From NCBI RefSeq assembly GCF_005876985.1, contig NZ_VAHD01000004.1, forward strand, positions 1-64,000: a stretch of DNA of 64,000 bases, read 5' to 3'. How positions within the stretch are numbered: the stretch's first letter is position 1; every line of letters starts with the position of its first letter. This DNA comes from Rhodoferax bucti (GTDB lineage: Bacteria; Pseudomonadota; Gammaproteobacteria; Burkholderiales; Burkholderiaceae_C). Both the position numbers and the translations under genes were made by a program. The notes under the pieces were generated by a model. That model saw nothing but the letters and a program-made list of their open reading frames with translations. It had not been told where the DNA came from and did not search any database. Shown here piece by piece: positions 26,817 to 35,260 of this stretch.

Positions 26817-27611
26817 ATGGATTTGGGAATCAAAGGCAAATGGGCATTGGTGTGCGGCGCAAGCAAAGGCTTGGGCTTGGGCTGCGCGCAGGCGCTGGCC
26901 GCCGAGGGCGTGAACCTGCTCATCGTGGCGCGGGGTGCGGAGGCCCTGGAACAATCCGCTATGAATTTAAGAGCTGCTTACGCAGACAAGACGGGCGCTG
27001 AAGTGCTTTTTTGTGCCCAAGACATCACCACCGTGGCCGGGCGTGAGGCGGTGTTTGCCATGCGTGCGGACTTTGACATCGTGGTTACCAACGCCGGCGG
27101 CCCGCCGCCCGGCGACTTCCGCGACTGGGACCGCGAGGCCTGGATCAAGGCGGTGGACGCCAACATGCTCACGCCCATTGAGCTCATCAAGGCCACGGTG
27201 GACGGCATGGCCGCACGCGGCTTCGGGCGCATCGTCAACATCACCTCCAGCGCGGTGAAGTCGCCTATCGACATTTTGGGCCTGTCCAACGGTGCGCGCA
27301 GCGGCCTGACCGGCTTTGTGGCCGGCGTGGCCCGCAGCAGCCTCGCTGCCAAGGGCGTGACCATCAACAACCTGCTGCCCGGCAAGTTCGACACCGACCG
27401 CATTGCCGCCACGGTGAAAGCCACCTCGGCCAAAACCGGCCAGAGCGTGGAAGACATCCGCCGCTTGCAGCAGGCCCAGATTCCGGTGGGCCGCTACGGC
27501 ACGCCGGCCGAGTTCGGCCAGGTCTGCGCCTTTTTGTGCAGCCAGCAGGCCGGTTACATGACCGGCCAGAACGTGCTGGTGGATGGCGGGGCGTTCGGTG
27601 GCACTTTTTAG
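26817..27611 (+). CDS. SDR-family oxidoreductase
   Basis: 264 residues from ATG 26817, with AAAGGAG about 10 bp upstream. The Rossmann motif is CGASKGLGLG (13-22). NAG is in VVTNAGGPPPGD (near 90). The catalytic Ser is in NITSSAVKSPID (near 144), but the expected Y-x3-K is replaced by GLSNGARSGLTG, where Asn-Gly-Ala stands in place of Tyr. This is as in the 3-oxoacyl-ACP-reductase-like atypical SDR group, so activity may differ. Residues 46-66 (QSAMNLRAAYADKTGAEVLF) are encoded by a dispersed repeat. Confidence 0.85.
   Translation: MDLGIKGKWALVCGASKGLGLGCAQALAAEGVNLLIVARGAEALEQSAMNLRAAYADKTGAEVLFCAQDITTVAGREAVFAMRADFDIVVTNAGGPPPGDFRDWDREAWIKAVDANMLTPIELIKATVDGMAARGFGRIVNITSSAVKSPIDILGLSNGARSGLTGFVAGVARSSLAAKGVTINNLLPGKFDTDRIAATVKATSAKTGQSVEDIRRLQQAQIPVGRYGTPAEFGQVCAFLCSQQAGYMTGQNVLVDGGAFGGTF
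26954..27010 (+). repeat. Dispersed repeat, copy 7, inside the SDR gene
   Basis: CCGCTATGAATTTAAGAGCT, GCTTACGCAGA, spacer, ACGGGCGCTGAAGTGCTTTT. Translated in frame as SDR residues 46-65. Confidence 0.75.
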
Positions 27612-27622
27612 GGCGGTCCTTT

Positions 27623-28606
27623 TTAGGGCATCGCTTTTTCAACCACCGGCACCGTAGCCCGGGCTTGGGCGCGGTAGCTTTTAGGTGTTATGCCGAACTG
27701 CTGCCGGAAGCTGCGGATGAAATGGCTGGCGCTGGCAAAGCCGCAGCACCAGGCAATTTCTTTCACCGCTGAATCGTTCTCCGCCAGCAGGCGCGAGGCC
27801 CGCACCAGACGCTGGCGCAGCACCACCTGCCACAGGTGTTCGCCGGTGCTGCGGCTGTACAGGTTGGAGAGGTAGTCCGCCGTGCAGCCCAACTCTTGCG
27901 CCAGAGCGGCCACCGTCAGCTCGGTATCGCCCAGTCGGTTCTGCACCGCCACCCGCAGCCGCGCCAGCAAAGGCAGCTCGCTGGAGGCCGCTGCCTGCGG
28001 CGTATCCAGCAGGCGGGCGACGGCCGACAAGGCGGTCAGTACCAGCGCCCGCTGCTGCAGCGGCCATAGCCCGTGTGCGTCTTGGGGCGGGGGCTTGGCT
28101 GCGTCGTTGAGCCAGGTCTCGATGCGTGCGGCCTCTACCCCCTGAAAACTCTCCAGAAAAAAAGTGGCGGGCCGTCCGGCGGGCAGCTCGATCGCCGAGT
28201 GGCACGACAAGCTCTGGTGGTCCGCATGCACCACGATGTTGAAAAACGGCTGCTCCTGGGCACTGCCCACCCATTCGTCGTGCAGCAGCTTGGGCGGCAC
28301 CACCAGCGCCTCGCCCGCCTGCAGCAGCACCTGGCCCTGGGGAAAGCGGAACTCGGTGTAGCCCTGCACCTGCAAAAACAGCTCGGCGTTGAGGTGCATA
28401 TGGCCTGCGCCGCGCGTCGTCAAGCCGGTGTGGGGCGGGGGCTGCACCAGGCGCAGGCTGCCGTCTGCGGCGCGGCGCACAAAGTCGGCTAAGGCATGGC
28501 GCAGGCGCTGTGCCTGCGCGGTGGCCTGGGGGTGGTCGGGGCCAATGGCGGCCACGCTGCAGCAGTCGGGGAGTGACGGAGTTAAGTTTTTTGCTACTTT
28601 TGTCAT
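27623..28606 (-). CDS. AraC-family transcriptional regulator
   Basis: 327 residues. An N-terminal cupin-like sensor domain (LHDEWV, HMHLNAELFLQVQGYTEFRF) precedes the C-terminal double HTH (about 225-325: TVAALAQELGCTADYLSNLYS and IAWCCGFASASHFIRSFRQQFG). It probably senses a small molecule and controls neighbours. It is divergent from the MFS transporter gene with a dispersed repeat between, making that transporter a plausible target. Confidence 0.92.
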   Translation of the reverse strand: MTKVAKNLTPSLPDCCSVAAIGPDHPQATAQAQRLRHALADFVRRAADGSLRLVQPPPHTGLTTRGAGHMHLNAELFLQVQGYTEFRFPQGQVLLQAGEALVVPPKLLHDEWVGSAQEQPFFNIVVHADHQSLSCHSAIELPAGRPATFFLESFQGVEAARIETWLNDAAKPPPQDAHGLWPLQQRALVLTALSAVARLLDTPQAAASSELPLLARLRVAVQNRLGDTELTVAALAQELGCTADYLSNLYSRSTGEHLWQVVLRQRLVRASRLLAENDSAVKEIAWCCGFASASHFIRSFRQQFGITPKSYRAQARATVPVVEKAMP

Positions 28607-28649
28607 TTTGCTGGCATGGATGAAGATTGCTGCTGCTGGCCCAAGCCCT

Positions 28650-28703
28650 TACGCTATGGCTCTGCTGCTTGCGCTATTTTGGCGCTATCAGGGCTTTTTT
28701 TTG
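28650..28703 (+). repeat. Dispersed repeat, copy 8 (divergent)
   Basis: CGCTATGG, CTGCTGCTTGCGC, short spacer, TTGGCGCTATCAGGGCTTTT. The left half is eroded. It lies in the AraC/MFS promoter gap, ending 8 bp before the MFS start. Confidence 0.55.
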
Positions 28704-28710
28704 TATTTTC

Positions 28711-29883
28711 ATGTCAACCAAGATTAATCATATTCACGGCAGTCCTGCGCAAATTCGCGCAGCTATTTGGGCCACGCGGGGCTTGTTCACGGTGCTGGGT
28801 GTTTTTAGTGCGGTATGGGGGGTGCATATTCCGTCGGTCAAGCAGCAGTACGCGCTGGGCGAGGCGGCCTTGTCCTTGGTGCTGGTGGCCTTGGCCATGG
28901 GGGCGGTCACGGCCTTGTTTTTTGCCGGGCGCACCATAGGCCGCTTGGGGGCCCGCAATACGGCCATGGTCTGCGCGGTGGTCATGGCTGGCATGCTGGG
29001 CTTGGTGCTGCATTGGCCTTCGCTGGGTTGGCTGTTGCCGTCCATGCTGGTGCTGGGCGCGTCGTTGAGCGTGTATGACGTGGCCATCAATACCGAAGGC
29101 TCGGCGCTGGAGGCGGCGGGTGGGCGCCCCATCATGGGCAGCTTGCACGGCATGTTCAGCCTGGGGGCCATGGGGGGCGCGGCCATGGCATCGGCCCTGA
29201 TCGGGCGCGGGGTGCCGGCCTCTTGGCAGCTTGCCGGGGTGGGCGCAGTCGTTGCGGTGTGCATTGTGGTGGGCTCACGCTGGATGCTGCCCACGCCCCC
29301 GGCGACCGAAGAGGCCAAGGTGCATTTCACCTGGCCGCGCGGTGCGCTGCTCATCATGGGTTTGCTCACCTTTGCCGGCATGAGTGCCGAAGGGGTGATG
29401 TTTGACTGGTGCGTGCTCTACCTGCAGCAGGAGGTGCGCATGTCGCATGAGCTGGCGGCGGTGGGGTACTCCGCCTGCGCGGGGGCCATGGCCGTCATGC
29501 GTTTTGCCGCGGACCGCTTGCGGGCCCGCTACAGCGAGCAGCGCCTCATACGCGCCAGCGGCACCGTCACCGCCCTGGCCATGCTGGTGGTGTTGTGGGG
29601 GCCTAATCCGTGGATCACCATTGCCGGTTGCGGCGTGGTGGGGGCGGGCCTCGCGATGATCGTGCCGATTTTGTATGGCGCAGCCAGCCGGGTGCCGGGC
29701 ACCACGCCCGCCGCGGCGATTGCGGCAGTGTCATCCATCGGCTACGCCGGTTTCATGGTGGGGCCGCCCTTGATCGGCACCATTGCCCAATACGCCTCGC
29801 TCACCGCCGCCATGGCCGTGGTGGTGGTGGCTGCCACCATCTTGGGCTTGAGTGCGCGCTACGTGCCCGAGAAAACGGGTTGA
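28711..29883 (+). CDS. MFS transporter
   Basis: 390 residues from ATG 28711, about twelve membrane segments. The inter-helix motif is FAGRTIGRLGARNTAM (near 70-85), the DRxGRR-like loop after TM2. It resembles the YbjJ-like MFS group; substrate unknown. It is likely regulated by the divergent AraC gene. The upstream open frame to 28627 runs through a dispersed repeat and is probably not translated. Confidence 0.88.
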   Translation: MSTKINHIHGSPAQIRAAIWATRGLFTVLGVFSAVWGVHIPSVKQQYALGEAALSLVLVALAMGAVTALFFAGRTIGRLGARNTAMVCAVVMAGMLGLVLHWPSLGWLLPSMLVLGASLSVYDVAINTEGSALEAAGGRPIMGSLHGMFSLGAMGGAAMASALIGRGVPASWQLAGVGAVVAVCIVVGSRWMLPTPPATEEAKVHFTWPRGALLIMGLLTFAGMSAEGVMFDWCVLYLQQEVRMSHELAAVGYSACAGAMAVMRFAADRLRARYSEQRLIRASGTVTALAMLVVLWGPNPWITIAGCGVVGAGLAMIVPILYGAASRVPGTTPAAAIAAVSSIGYAGFMVGPPLIGTIAQYASLTAAMAVVVVAATILGLSARYVPEKTG

Positions 29884-29911
29884 AAGTGGCGGGCGTGGCC
29901 CGCCGGTCGGC

Positions 29912-30814
29912 TTACTTGCGGGACGATATGACGATGCCCGACACAATCAGCACAAACGCCGCTGCGTGGTAGAGCCGGGGTGCCTCGCCGATGAAGATGG
30001 ACGACAGCACCGCGGTGAACAGCGGCGTGAGGTTGATGAAGAAACCTGCCACGGCCGGCCCCGCGCGTGACACACCGGCGCCCCAGGCGCCGTAGGCGAT
30101 GACGGCCGGCCCCACGGCAATGAAAGCCAGCGCGGCGAGCAGCCAGGCGCTCCAGTCGATGTGGGCAGGGGTCAACAGCCACTCGCCACTGGTGAAGGCG
30201 AGGGACCAGCCCAGGCCGAACACAATTTGCCCCAGCAAAAACGTAGACCAGTTGGCGCGGATGGCGGCCGACTCCGGGGTGGGGTGGGCCAGCAGCCAGC
30301 TATAGGTGGCCCAGGCGATAGACGCCAGCAGCACATACACATCCCCCGGCACCAGACGCAGGTGGCTGATCACCTGCCAGTCCCCCCGCCCCAGCACCAG
30401 CAGCACCCCGGCAATCGACAGCACCGCGCCCAGCATCTGCCGGCGCGATACCGGCACCTTGAACAGCACCCGCCCGATCAGCAGCATCCACACTGGGGTG
30501 CTGGCACCTACCAGCGTCACGTTGATGGCGGTGGAGGTGTTGAGGGCCAGGTAAAGCAGCGCGTTGTAGCCGCCGATGCTGAACAGGCTGAGCAGCGCAA
30601 AGCGCTTCCACTGTTGCCACAGGCCGCTATCCGGGCGCAGCACCCGGCTGGCCAGGGGCAGCAAGATCAAAAACGCAATGGCCCAGCGCAATAGGTTGAG
30701 CGTCATGGGTGAAATCAGGGGGGCCACCAGGCGGCCTACCACCGCGTTACCGGACCACATGAGGGGGGGAATCACCAGCAGGAGGGCGGCAGTCGGGGTC
30801 AGGCGTTGGGTCAT
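29912..30814 (-). CDS. DMT-family (EamA) transporter
   Basis: 300 residues from ATG 30814. Ten membrane segments in two EamA halves: LLLVIPPLMWSGNAVVGRL near 10 and LVPGDVYVLLASIAWATYSWLL near 150. Related to YdcZ/RhaT-like metabolite exporters. Convergent with the MFS gene, 28 bp from its stop. It is a different subtype from the DMT protein at 25.8 kb. Substrate unknown. Confidence 0.88.
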   Translation of the reverse strand: MTQRLTPTAALLLVIPPLMWSGNAVVGRLVAPLISPMTLNLLRWAIAFLILLPLASRVLRPDSGLWQQWKRFALLSLFSIGGYNALLYLALNTSTAINVTLVGASTPVWMLLIGRVLFKVPVSRRQMLGAVLSIAGVLLVLGRGDWQVISHLRLVPGDVYVLLASIAWATYSWLLAHPTPESAAIRANWSTFLLGQIVFGLGWSLAFTSGEWLLTPAHIDWSAWLLAALAFIAVGPAVIAYGAWGAGVSRAGPAVAGFFINLTPLFTAVLSSIFIGEAPRLYHAAAFVLIVSGIVISSRK

Positions 30815-30924
30815 GGCCTGCACTGTAGCAAGGTGCTGCCTATGAGCCTTGCGCTGCGGTGACAGCAGTTTTCTGGCACCATGTTGTGCATACTTTTAAC
30901 AACCTTCGTCTGGAGACACACAGC

Positions 30925-31920
30925 ATGAGTTCAGTGACATCCCGCGCCATCCACATCGCCCAGCATGGCGGCCCCGAGCAGCTGCAGTTGGTGCAGGTCA
31001 CGGTGGGCGAGCCCGGCCCGGGTGAGGTGCGCATCCGCCACCACGCGGTGGGGCTGAACTTTATCGACGTGTACCAGCGCTCCGGCCTGTATCCGCAGCA
31101 GCTCCCGGTGCAGCTGGGCATGGAGGCTGCCGGCGTGATCGAGGCGGTGGGCGAGGGCGTGAGCCACCTGCAGGTGGGCGACCGTGCCGCCTATGCCAGC
31201 AACCCGCCCGGCAGTTACTGCGAAGTGCGGGTCATGCCCGCCAAGTGCGTGTGCAAGCTGCCGGACGGCATCAGCTTCGAGACCGGTGCGGCCATGATGC
31301 TCAAGGGGTTGACCGCCCAGTACCTGCTCAAACGCACCTTGCCACAAGGCGGCTTGCAGGCGGGTGACTTTGTGCTCTTCCACGCGGCCGCCGGCGGTGT
31401 GGGCCTGATTGCCTGCCAGTGGGCCAAGGCGTTGGGCTTGCGCCTGATCGGCACCGCGGGTTCTGAAGAAAAATGTGCTCTAGCGCTTGCCAATGGTGCG
31501 GAGTATGCTATCAATTACAGAGCAGAAAATTTTGCGGCCCGCGTCAAGGAGATCACCGGCGGCAAGGGCGTCAAGGTGGTGTACGACTCGGTCGGCAAAG
31601 ACACCTGGGAGCAGTCGCTGGACTGCCTGGCTCCTTTTGGCCTGATGGCCAGCTTTGGCAACGCTTCCGGCCCGGTAGCGCCTTTTGCGCCCGGCATCCT
31701 GGGCGCCAAGGGCTCTATTTATGTGACCCGCCAAACCCTGTTTACCCACATTGCCACCCGCGAAAGCACCCAGGCCATGGCCGACGATTTGTTTGACGTG
31801 GTGCTCAGCGGCAAGGTGAAGATCCACATTGCCCAGCGCTACGCCCTGGAAGACGTGCAGCAGGCCCACAAAGACCTCGAAGCCCGCCAGACCACGGGTT
31901 GCACCATCCTCACGCTGTAA
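30925..31920 (+). CDS. qor: NADPH:quinone oxidoreductase (zeta-crystallin type)
   Basis: 331 residues from ATG 30925, with TGGAGA upstream. MDR family without structural or catalytic zinc. N-terminal GroES-like domain: VGLNFIDVYQRSGLYP (near 42) and GMEAAGVIEAVGEGV. Rossmann domain: HAAAGGVGLIACQWAKALG (near 154). It probably reduces quinones with NADPH by one or two electrons. Residues 183-200 (CALALANGAEYAINYRAE) overlap a degenerate dispersed repeat. A terminator follows. Confidence 0.92.
   Translation: MSSVTSRAIHIAQHGGPEQLQLVQVTVGEPGPGEVRIRHHAVGLNFIDVYQRSGLYPQQLPVQLGMEAAGVIEAVGEGVSHLQVGDRAAYASNPPGSYCEVRVMPAKCVCKLPDGISFETGAAMMLKGLTAQYLLKRTLPQGGLQAGDFVLFHAAAGGVGLIACQWAKALGLRLIGTAGSEEKCALALANGAEYAINYRAENFAARVKEITGGKGVKVVYDSVGKDTWEQSLDCLAPFGLMASFGNASGPVAPFAPGILGAKGSIYVTRQTLFTHIATRESTQAMADDLFDVVLSGKVKIHIAQRYALEDVQQAHKDLEARQTTGCTILTL
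31473..31522 (-). repeat. Dispersed repeat, copy 9 (degenerate), inside qor
   Basis: On the minus strand: TAATTGATAGCATACTCCGCA, spacer, GCAAGCGCTAGAGCA. It aligns with copy 14 over about 40 bp with mismatches. Part of the encoded sequence (GAEYAINYR) is normal for the family, so the match may be partly chance. Confidence 0.45.
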
Positions 31921-31937
31921 GCGGCACCCGACCATAA

Positions 31938-31972
31938 AAAAGGGCACACCAGAGGGTGTGCCCTTTGCTTTG
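31938..31972 (+). terminator. Rho-independent terminator between qor and a convergent gene
   Basis: AGGGCACACC / GGTGTGCCCT with a 4-nt loop, flanked by A on the left and T on the right, so it may work in both directions. Confidence 0.85.
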
Positions 31973-31987
31973 GGGAGTTAGGCAGGT

Positions 31988-32914
31988 TTAAAACACGAAA
32001 CCGGCCGACAACACCTGCTCATTCATCCACAGGGTTTGGTCTGCCGTGCCCTTGTACACCGGCACGCCGCGCAGCACGCCGTAGGCGATTTTGTTGGTCA
32101 GCTCGACGAACATCGACTTGTAAACCCGGTAGCGCAAGCCCACTTCCACACCGGCTGTCCAGCCGTTGATCTGCCACCAATCGTTCTTTTTGAAGCAGCA
32201 GACGTTTTCATTCTTCGGGCCCACCTCGTTGGCGTTGCCGAAAATAATGTTGTCGGCGTGCGGCAGCAAAATGCCGGCGCCCACGCGACTGATCAGCTGC
32301 AAGTCACCCGGTTTTTGCTCGGGGCCCCGCAGGCGGTGCAACCACACCGCGTTGACCATGATGTGGTTCAGGCCGTTGTGCAGCGCGTAGTTGAAGTTCT
32401 GCGGGGTGATGGTCATCGACGAGGTGGCGCCCGGGGTGGTCACGGTGCCATCCACGGCCACGGTCTGGCCGTAATCCACGTTGTACTTGCTGTGGTCGAT
32501 GTTCAGCTCGACCGCAAATGTCTTCTCGGGGTTCAGGAACTTGCCGATCCGGATGTTTTCCTGCGGGTTGGTGAAGTCGAGGTTGAACAGCGAGCTCAGG
32601 CTGTCGCCCACGCTGGAGGGGAAGTCGCTGCCCTTGGCCTGGCGCACGGTGTAGTCGTAGCCCAGCTCGGGTTGGGTCACCCGGATGTCCGAGGGCGCGT
32701 ACTGCTGGCGGCTGTAGCCCCAGGAGAAATACCAGTTTTCATCGGTGTTGACCGCTTTGTTGAACTGGGTGCTGACGGCGTTGGCAGCCGGGGTGGCCTC
32801 AGCGGCCGGTGCGCCATTCTGGGCGATGACCACGCTTTGGGCCAGCGCTGCGGAGCAGGGCAATAGAGTCAGCAGCGCTGCCAGCAGCAGGCTTGATCGG
32901 GTAGTGGTATGCAT
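31988..32914 (-). CDS. Probable outer-membrane beta-barrel protein
   Basis: 308 residues. The signal peptide is RSSLLLAALLTLLPCSAALA. The mature part alternates polar and hydrophobic residues (WYFSWGYSRQQYAP, KTFAVELNIDHSKYN, RVGAGILLPHADNI, VEVGLRYRVYKSMFVEL) and ends in Phe (LSAGFVF), as outer-membrane barrels assembled by BAM do. An adjacent Cys pair (NVCCFKK) is unusual for a barrel and lies in a likely loop. Function unknown. Confidence 0.75.
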   Translation of the reverse strand: MHTTTRSSLLLAALLTLLPCSAALAQSVVIAQNGAPAAEATPAANAVSTQFNKAVNTDENWYFSWGYSRQQYAPSDIRVTQPELGYDYTVRQAKGSDFPSSVGDSLSSLFNLDFTNPQENIRIGKFLNPEKTFAVELNIDHSKYNVDYGQTVAVDGTVTTPGATSSMTITPQNFNYALHNGLNHIMVNAVWLHRLRGPEQKPGDLQLISRVGAGILLPHADNIIFGNANEVGPKNENVCCFKKNDWWQINGWTAGVEVGLRYRVYKSMFVELTNKIAYGVLRGVPVYKGTADQTLWMNEQVLSAGFVF

Positions 32915-33042
32915 AGGGGAGCTTTCAGGCAGAGCGGGCGCACTGCCGGGCAGAGTCGGGCGCGCAGAGAGCTGCGAGTTTAAGGCATCCCCCCGAAAAA
33001 CCGCCCCGCCGGGGTTTGATGCGCCTCAAACCCGGCCGCTTT

Positions 33043-34701
33043 TCAGCGCCCCGTGGTTTCCTGCGGCAGGCGCAGGCGGTTGGGCGCCAGCTCACCTGCG
33101 GAGTCCAGAATCGGGTAAGCGATGGAGCAGATGTGCGAGTTGATCCGCTTCAGATCGCTGATCAAGTCCAGATGCAGCGAGCTGGTCTCAATGCTGGGCA
33201 GCGTGTTGTCGGAGAGGCGGGCGATGTGTGTGGCGGCGTATTGGCGCTCCAGGTCGCGGAACTTGGTTTTTTCTTCCAGCAGGCGGCGGGCATCGCGCAC
33301 ATTGCCGTTCAGAAACACGCTCATGCCCAGGCGCAGGTTGTCCACCAGGCGGGCATGCAGTTCGCAAATTTCGGCCAGGCCGGCTTCGGAGAACTGGCGG
33401 CCTTTGTTGATTTTTTTCTCTTCAATGTCTTGAATGACCCGCTCAATGATGTCCCCGATCTGCTCCATATTGATGGTGAAGCTGATGATGTCGGTCCAGC
33501 GCTTGGCTTCGTTTTCGCCCAAGGCTTCGCGGGAAATTTTGGTCAGGTAGTACTTGATGTCGCTGTACAGCTCATCCACCGTGTCGTCCATTTTGCGCAG
33601 CTCTTTGGCCAGATGCACATCGCTGTCCTTCATGACCTTGATGCTGCCCAGCAGCATGGCTTCCACCACATCGGCCTGGTGCATGGCTTCGCGCACGGCG
33701 CAGGAGATGGCGAGGCTGGGGGTGGACAGCGCGGTAGGGTCTAGGTGGCGCTGGCGGCCGGCTACGGTGGTTTTGTCGGGCTTGGGAAGCCAGTGCTCCA
33801 CCCAGCGCGCCACAACTTGGGTGATGCCGATAAACGCAATGCCCACGCCGACGTTGAACGCCAGGTGAAAGCCCACCACCAGGGTGGCTGCATCGCCGAT
33901 GTAGGGGCCGGCAACGCGCAGCCACAGGCCTGGAAAGAGCGACACCGCAAAAACGCCCAGTACTTTGAACACCAGATTGCCCAAGGGCACCTGGCGGGTC
34001 TCGATGTTGGCGTGCAGGGTCGTCAGCACAGCCAGCAGCCCGCTGCCCAGGTTGGCGCCCAGCACCAGCCCGAGGGCAACATCCACCGGAATCACGGCCG
34101 TGCTGGCCAGGGTGGCCGTGAGCAGCACAATGGCCAGGCTGGAGTACGACACCACCGCCAGCGTGGCCCCCACCAGCAGCTCCAGCAACAAATCGCTGCT
34201 CAGGCTGCCGAGCAAGGCTTTCACGGTGGCGGCCTGCGTGAGTACCGCCGTGGACTGGGTTACCAGCTTCAAGGCCAGTAGCATCAGCCCCAGCCCGATC
34301 AGCACGCGGCCCACTCGCCCGGCCGTGGTGGACTGCTTGGAGATGAACAGCACCACCCCCACAAAAATGAACAAGGGAGACAGCCAGGACAGGTCGCGGG
34401 AAAACACCACGGCCATCAAGCTGGTGCCGATATCGGCGCCCAGCATCACAGCCAGCGCCGAGGGCAGGTTCACCAAGCCCTGGCCTACGAAGGACGACAC
34501 AATGAGTGCGGTGGCGGTGCTGGACTGCACCACGGCGGTCACGCCGATGCCCGAGACGACGGCGGCAAACCGGTTGCTGACGCTGCGTGCCAGGATGGTG
34601 CGCAGGTTGGCACCGAAGACCCGGAGAATCCCGGTGCGCACCTGCTGAGTCCCCCACACCAATAACGCAATGGCAGCAAACAGATTCAGCAGATGGGTCA
34701 C
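33043..34701 (-). CDS. Na/phosphate cotransporter family protein with C-terminal PhoU domain
   Basis: 552 residues. Two inverted membrane repeats carry the QSSTAT motif (VTAVVQSSTATALIVSSF near 54-71) and GADIGTSLMAVVFS (near 88-101). GANLGSGLLAVL in the second half is the repeat partner. The C-terminal region about 345-540 is helical and PhoU-like, with EQIGDIIERVI. It probably imports phosphate with sodium, the PhoU part controlling activity. It ends the leftward group lspA/ileS/ribF only by position. Confidence 0.9.
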   Translation of the reverse strand: MTHLLNLFAAIALLVWGTQQVRTGILRVFGANLRTILARSVSNRFAAVVSGIGVTAVVQSSTATALIVSSFVGQGLVNLPSALAVMLGADIGTSLMAVVFSRDLSWLSPLFIFVGVVLFISKQSTTAGRVGRVLIGLGLMLLALKLVTQSTAVLTQAATVKALLGSLSSDLLLELLVGATLAVVSYSSLAIVLLTATLASTAVIPVDVALGLVLGANLGSGLLAVLTTLHANIETRQVPLGNLVFKVLGVFAVSLFPGLWLRVAGPYIGDAATLVVGFHLAFNVGVGIAFIGITQVVARWVEHWLPKPDKTTVAGRQRHLDPTALSTPSLAISCAVREAMHQADVVEAMLLGSIKVMKDSDVHLAKELRKMDDTVDELYSDIKYYLTKISREALGENEAKRWTDIISFTINMEQIGDIIERVIQDIEEKKINKGRQFSEAGLAEICELHARLVDNLRLGMSVFLNGNVRDARRLLEEKTKFRDLERQYAATHIARLSDNTLPSIETSSLHLDLISDLKRINSHICSIAYPILDSAGELAPNRLRLPQETTGR

Positions 34702-34735
34702 GCAGGGTCCTTATCGCAGCAGGTGGGCGAATGCC

Positions 34736-35260
34736 TCAGGTTTTTCGCACCCTCAGCAGTTCGTCCAGTATCAGGCAAACCGCTCCCACGGAAATCGCAC
34801 AATCGGCAATATTGAAAGCCGGAAAGTGCATACCACTCCAGTGGAAGTCCAAAAAGTCCACCACATAGCCGTGCAACAAGCGGTCAATGACATTGCCGAT
34901 GGCGCCGCCCAGAATGCAGGCCATTGCAAAGCTGAACAGCTTTTGCCCTGCATGCGAGCGCAGCAGCCAGATGATGACCGCCGCCGCCACAAAGCCCAAC
35001 GCTGTGAAAAACCAGCGTTGCCAACCCCCCGCGTCGGCGAGGAAGGAAAACGCCGCCCCGGTGTTGTGCACCCGTACGACGTTGAAGAAGCTGGTGACAT
35101 AGGTGCTGTCGCCCAGGCGGTAGAAGCCGACTATCAGTGTTTTGGTGAACTGGTCTGCCAAAAGCAAGATAAAGGCCAGGCCCAGCCACTGCAGCATGCC
35201 GCCGCTTTTGCCGGAGCCCTTGCTGAAGGTCTTGCCGAACCCCTTGTTGTTACGGGCCAT
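34736..35260 (-). CDS. lspA: Lipoprotein signal peptidase II
   Basis: 174 residues, four membrane segments. The catalytic Asp pair is in [22 protein letters not shown] (near 126-147). [13 protein letters not shown] (near 35) and [18 protein letters not shown] (near 58) are the other conserved blocks. It removes signal peptides from prolipoproteins in the inner membrane. Its ATG overlaps the ileS TAA (TAATG), indicating translational coupling. Confidence 0.96.
   Translation of the reverse strand: MARNNKGFGKTFSKGSGKSGGMLQWLGLAFILLLADQFTKTLIVGFYRLGDSTYVTSFFNVVRVHNTGAAFSFLADAGGWQRWFFTALGFVAAAVIIWLLRSHAGQKLFSFAMACILGGAIGNVIDRLLHGYVVDFLDFHWSGMHFPAFNIADCAISVGAVCLILDELLRVRKT

Noticed and set aside
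28627..28710. N-terminal extension of the MFS protein
   Set aside because: The added hydrophobic residues come from a repeat copy. The ATG at 28711 gives a normal MFS start, although a chimeric N-terminus cannot be wholly excluded.
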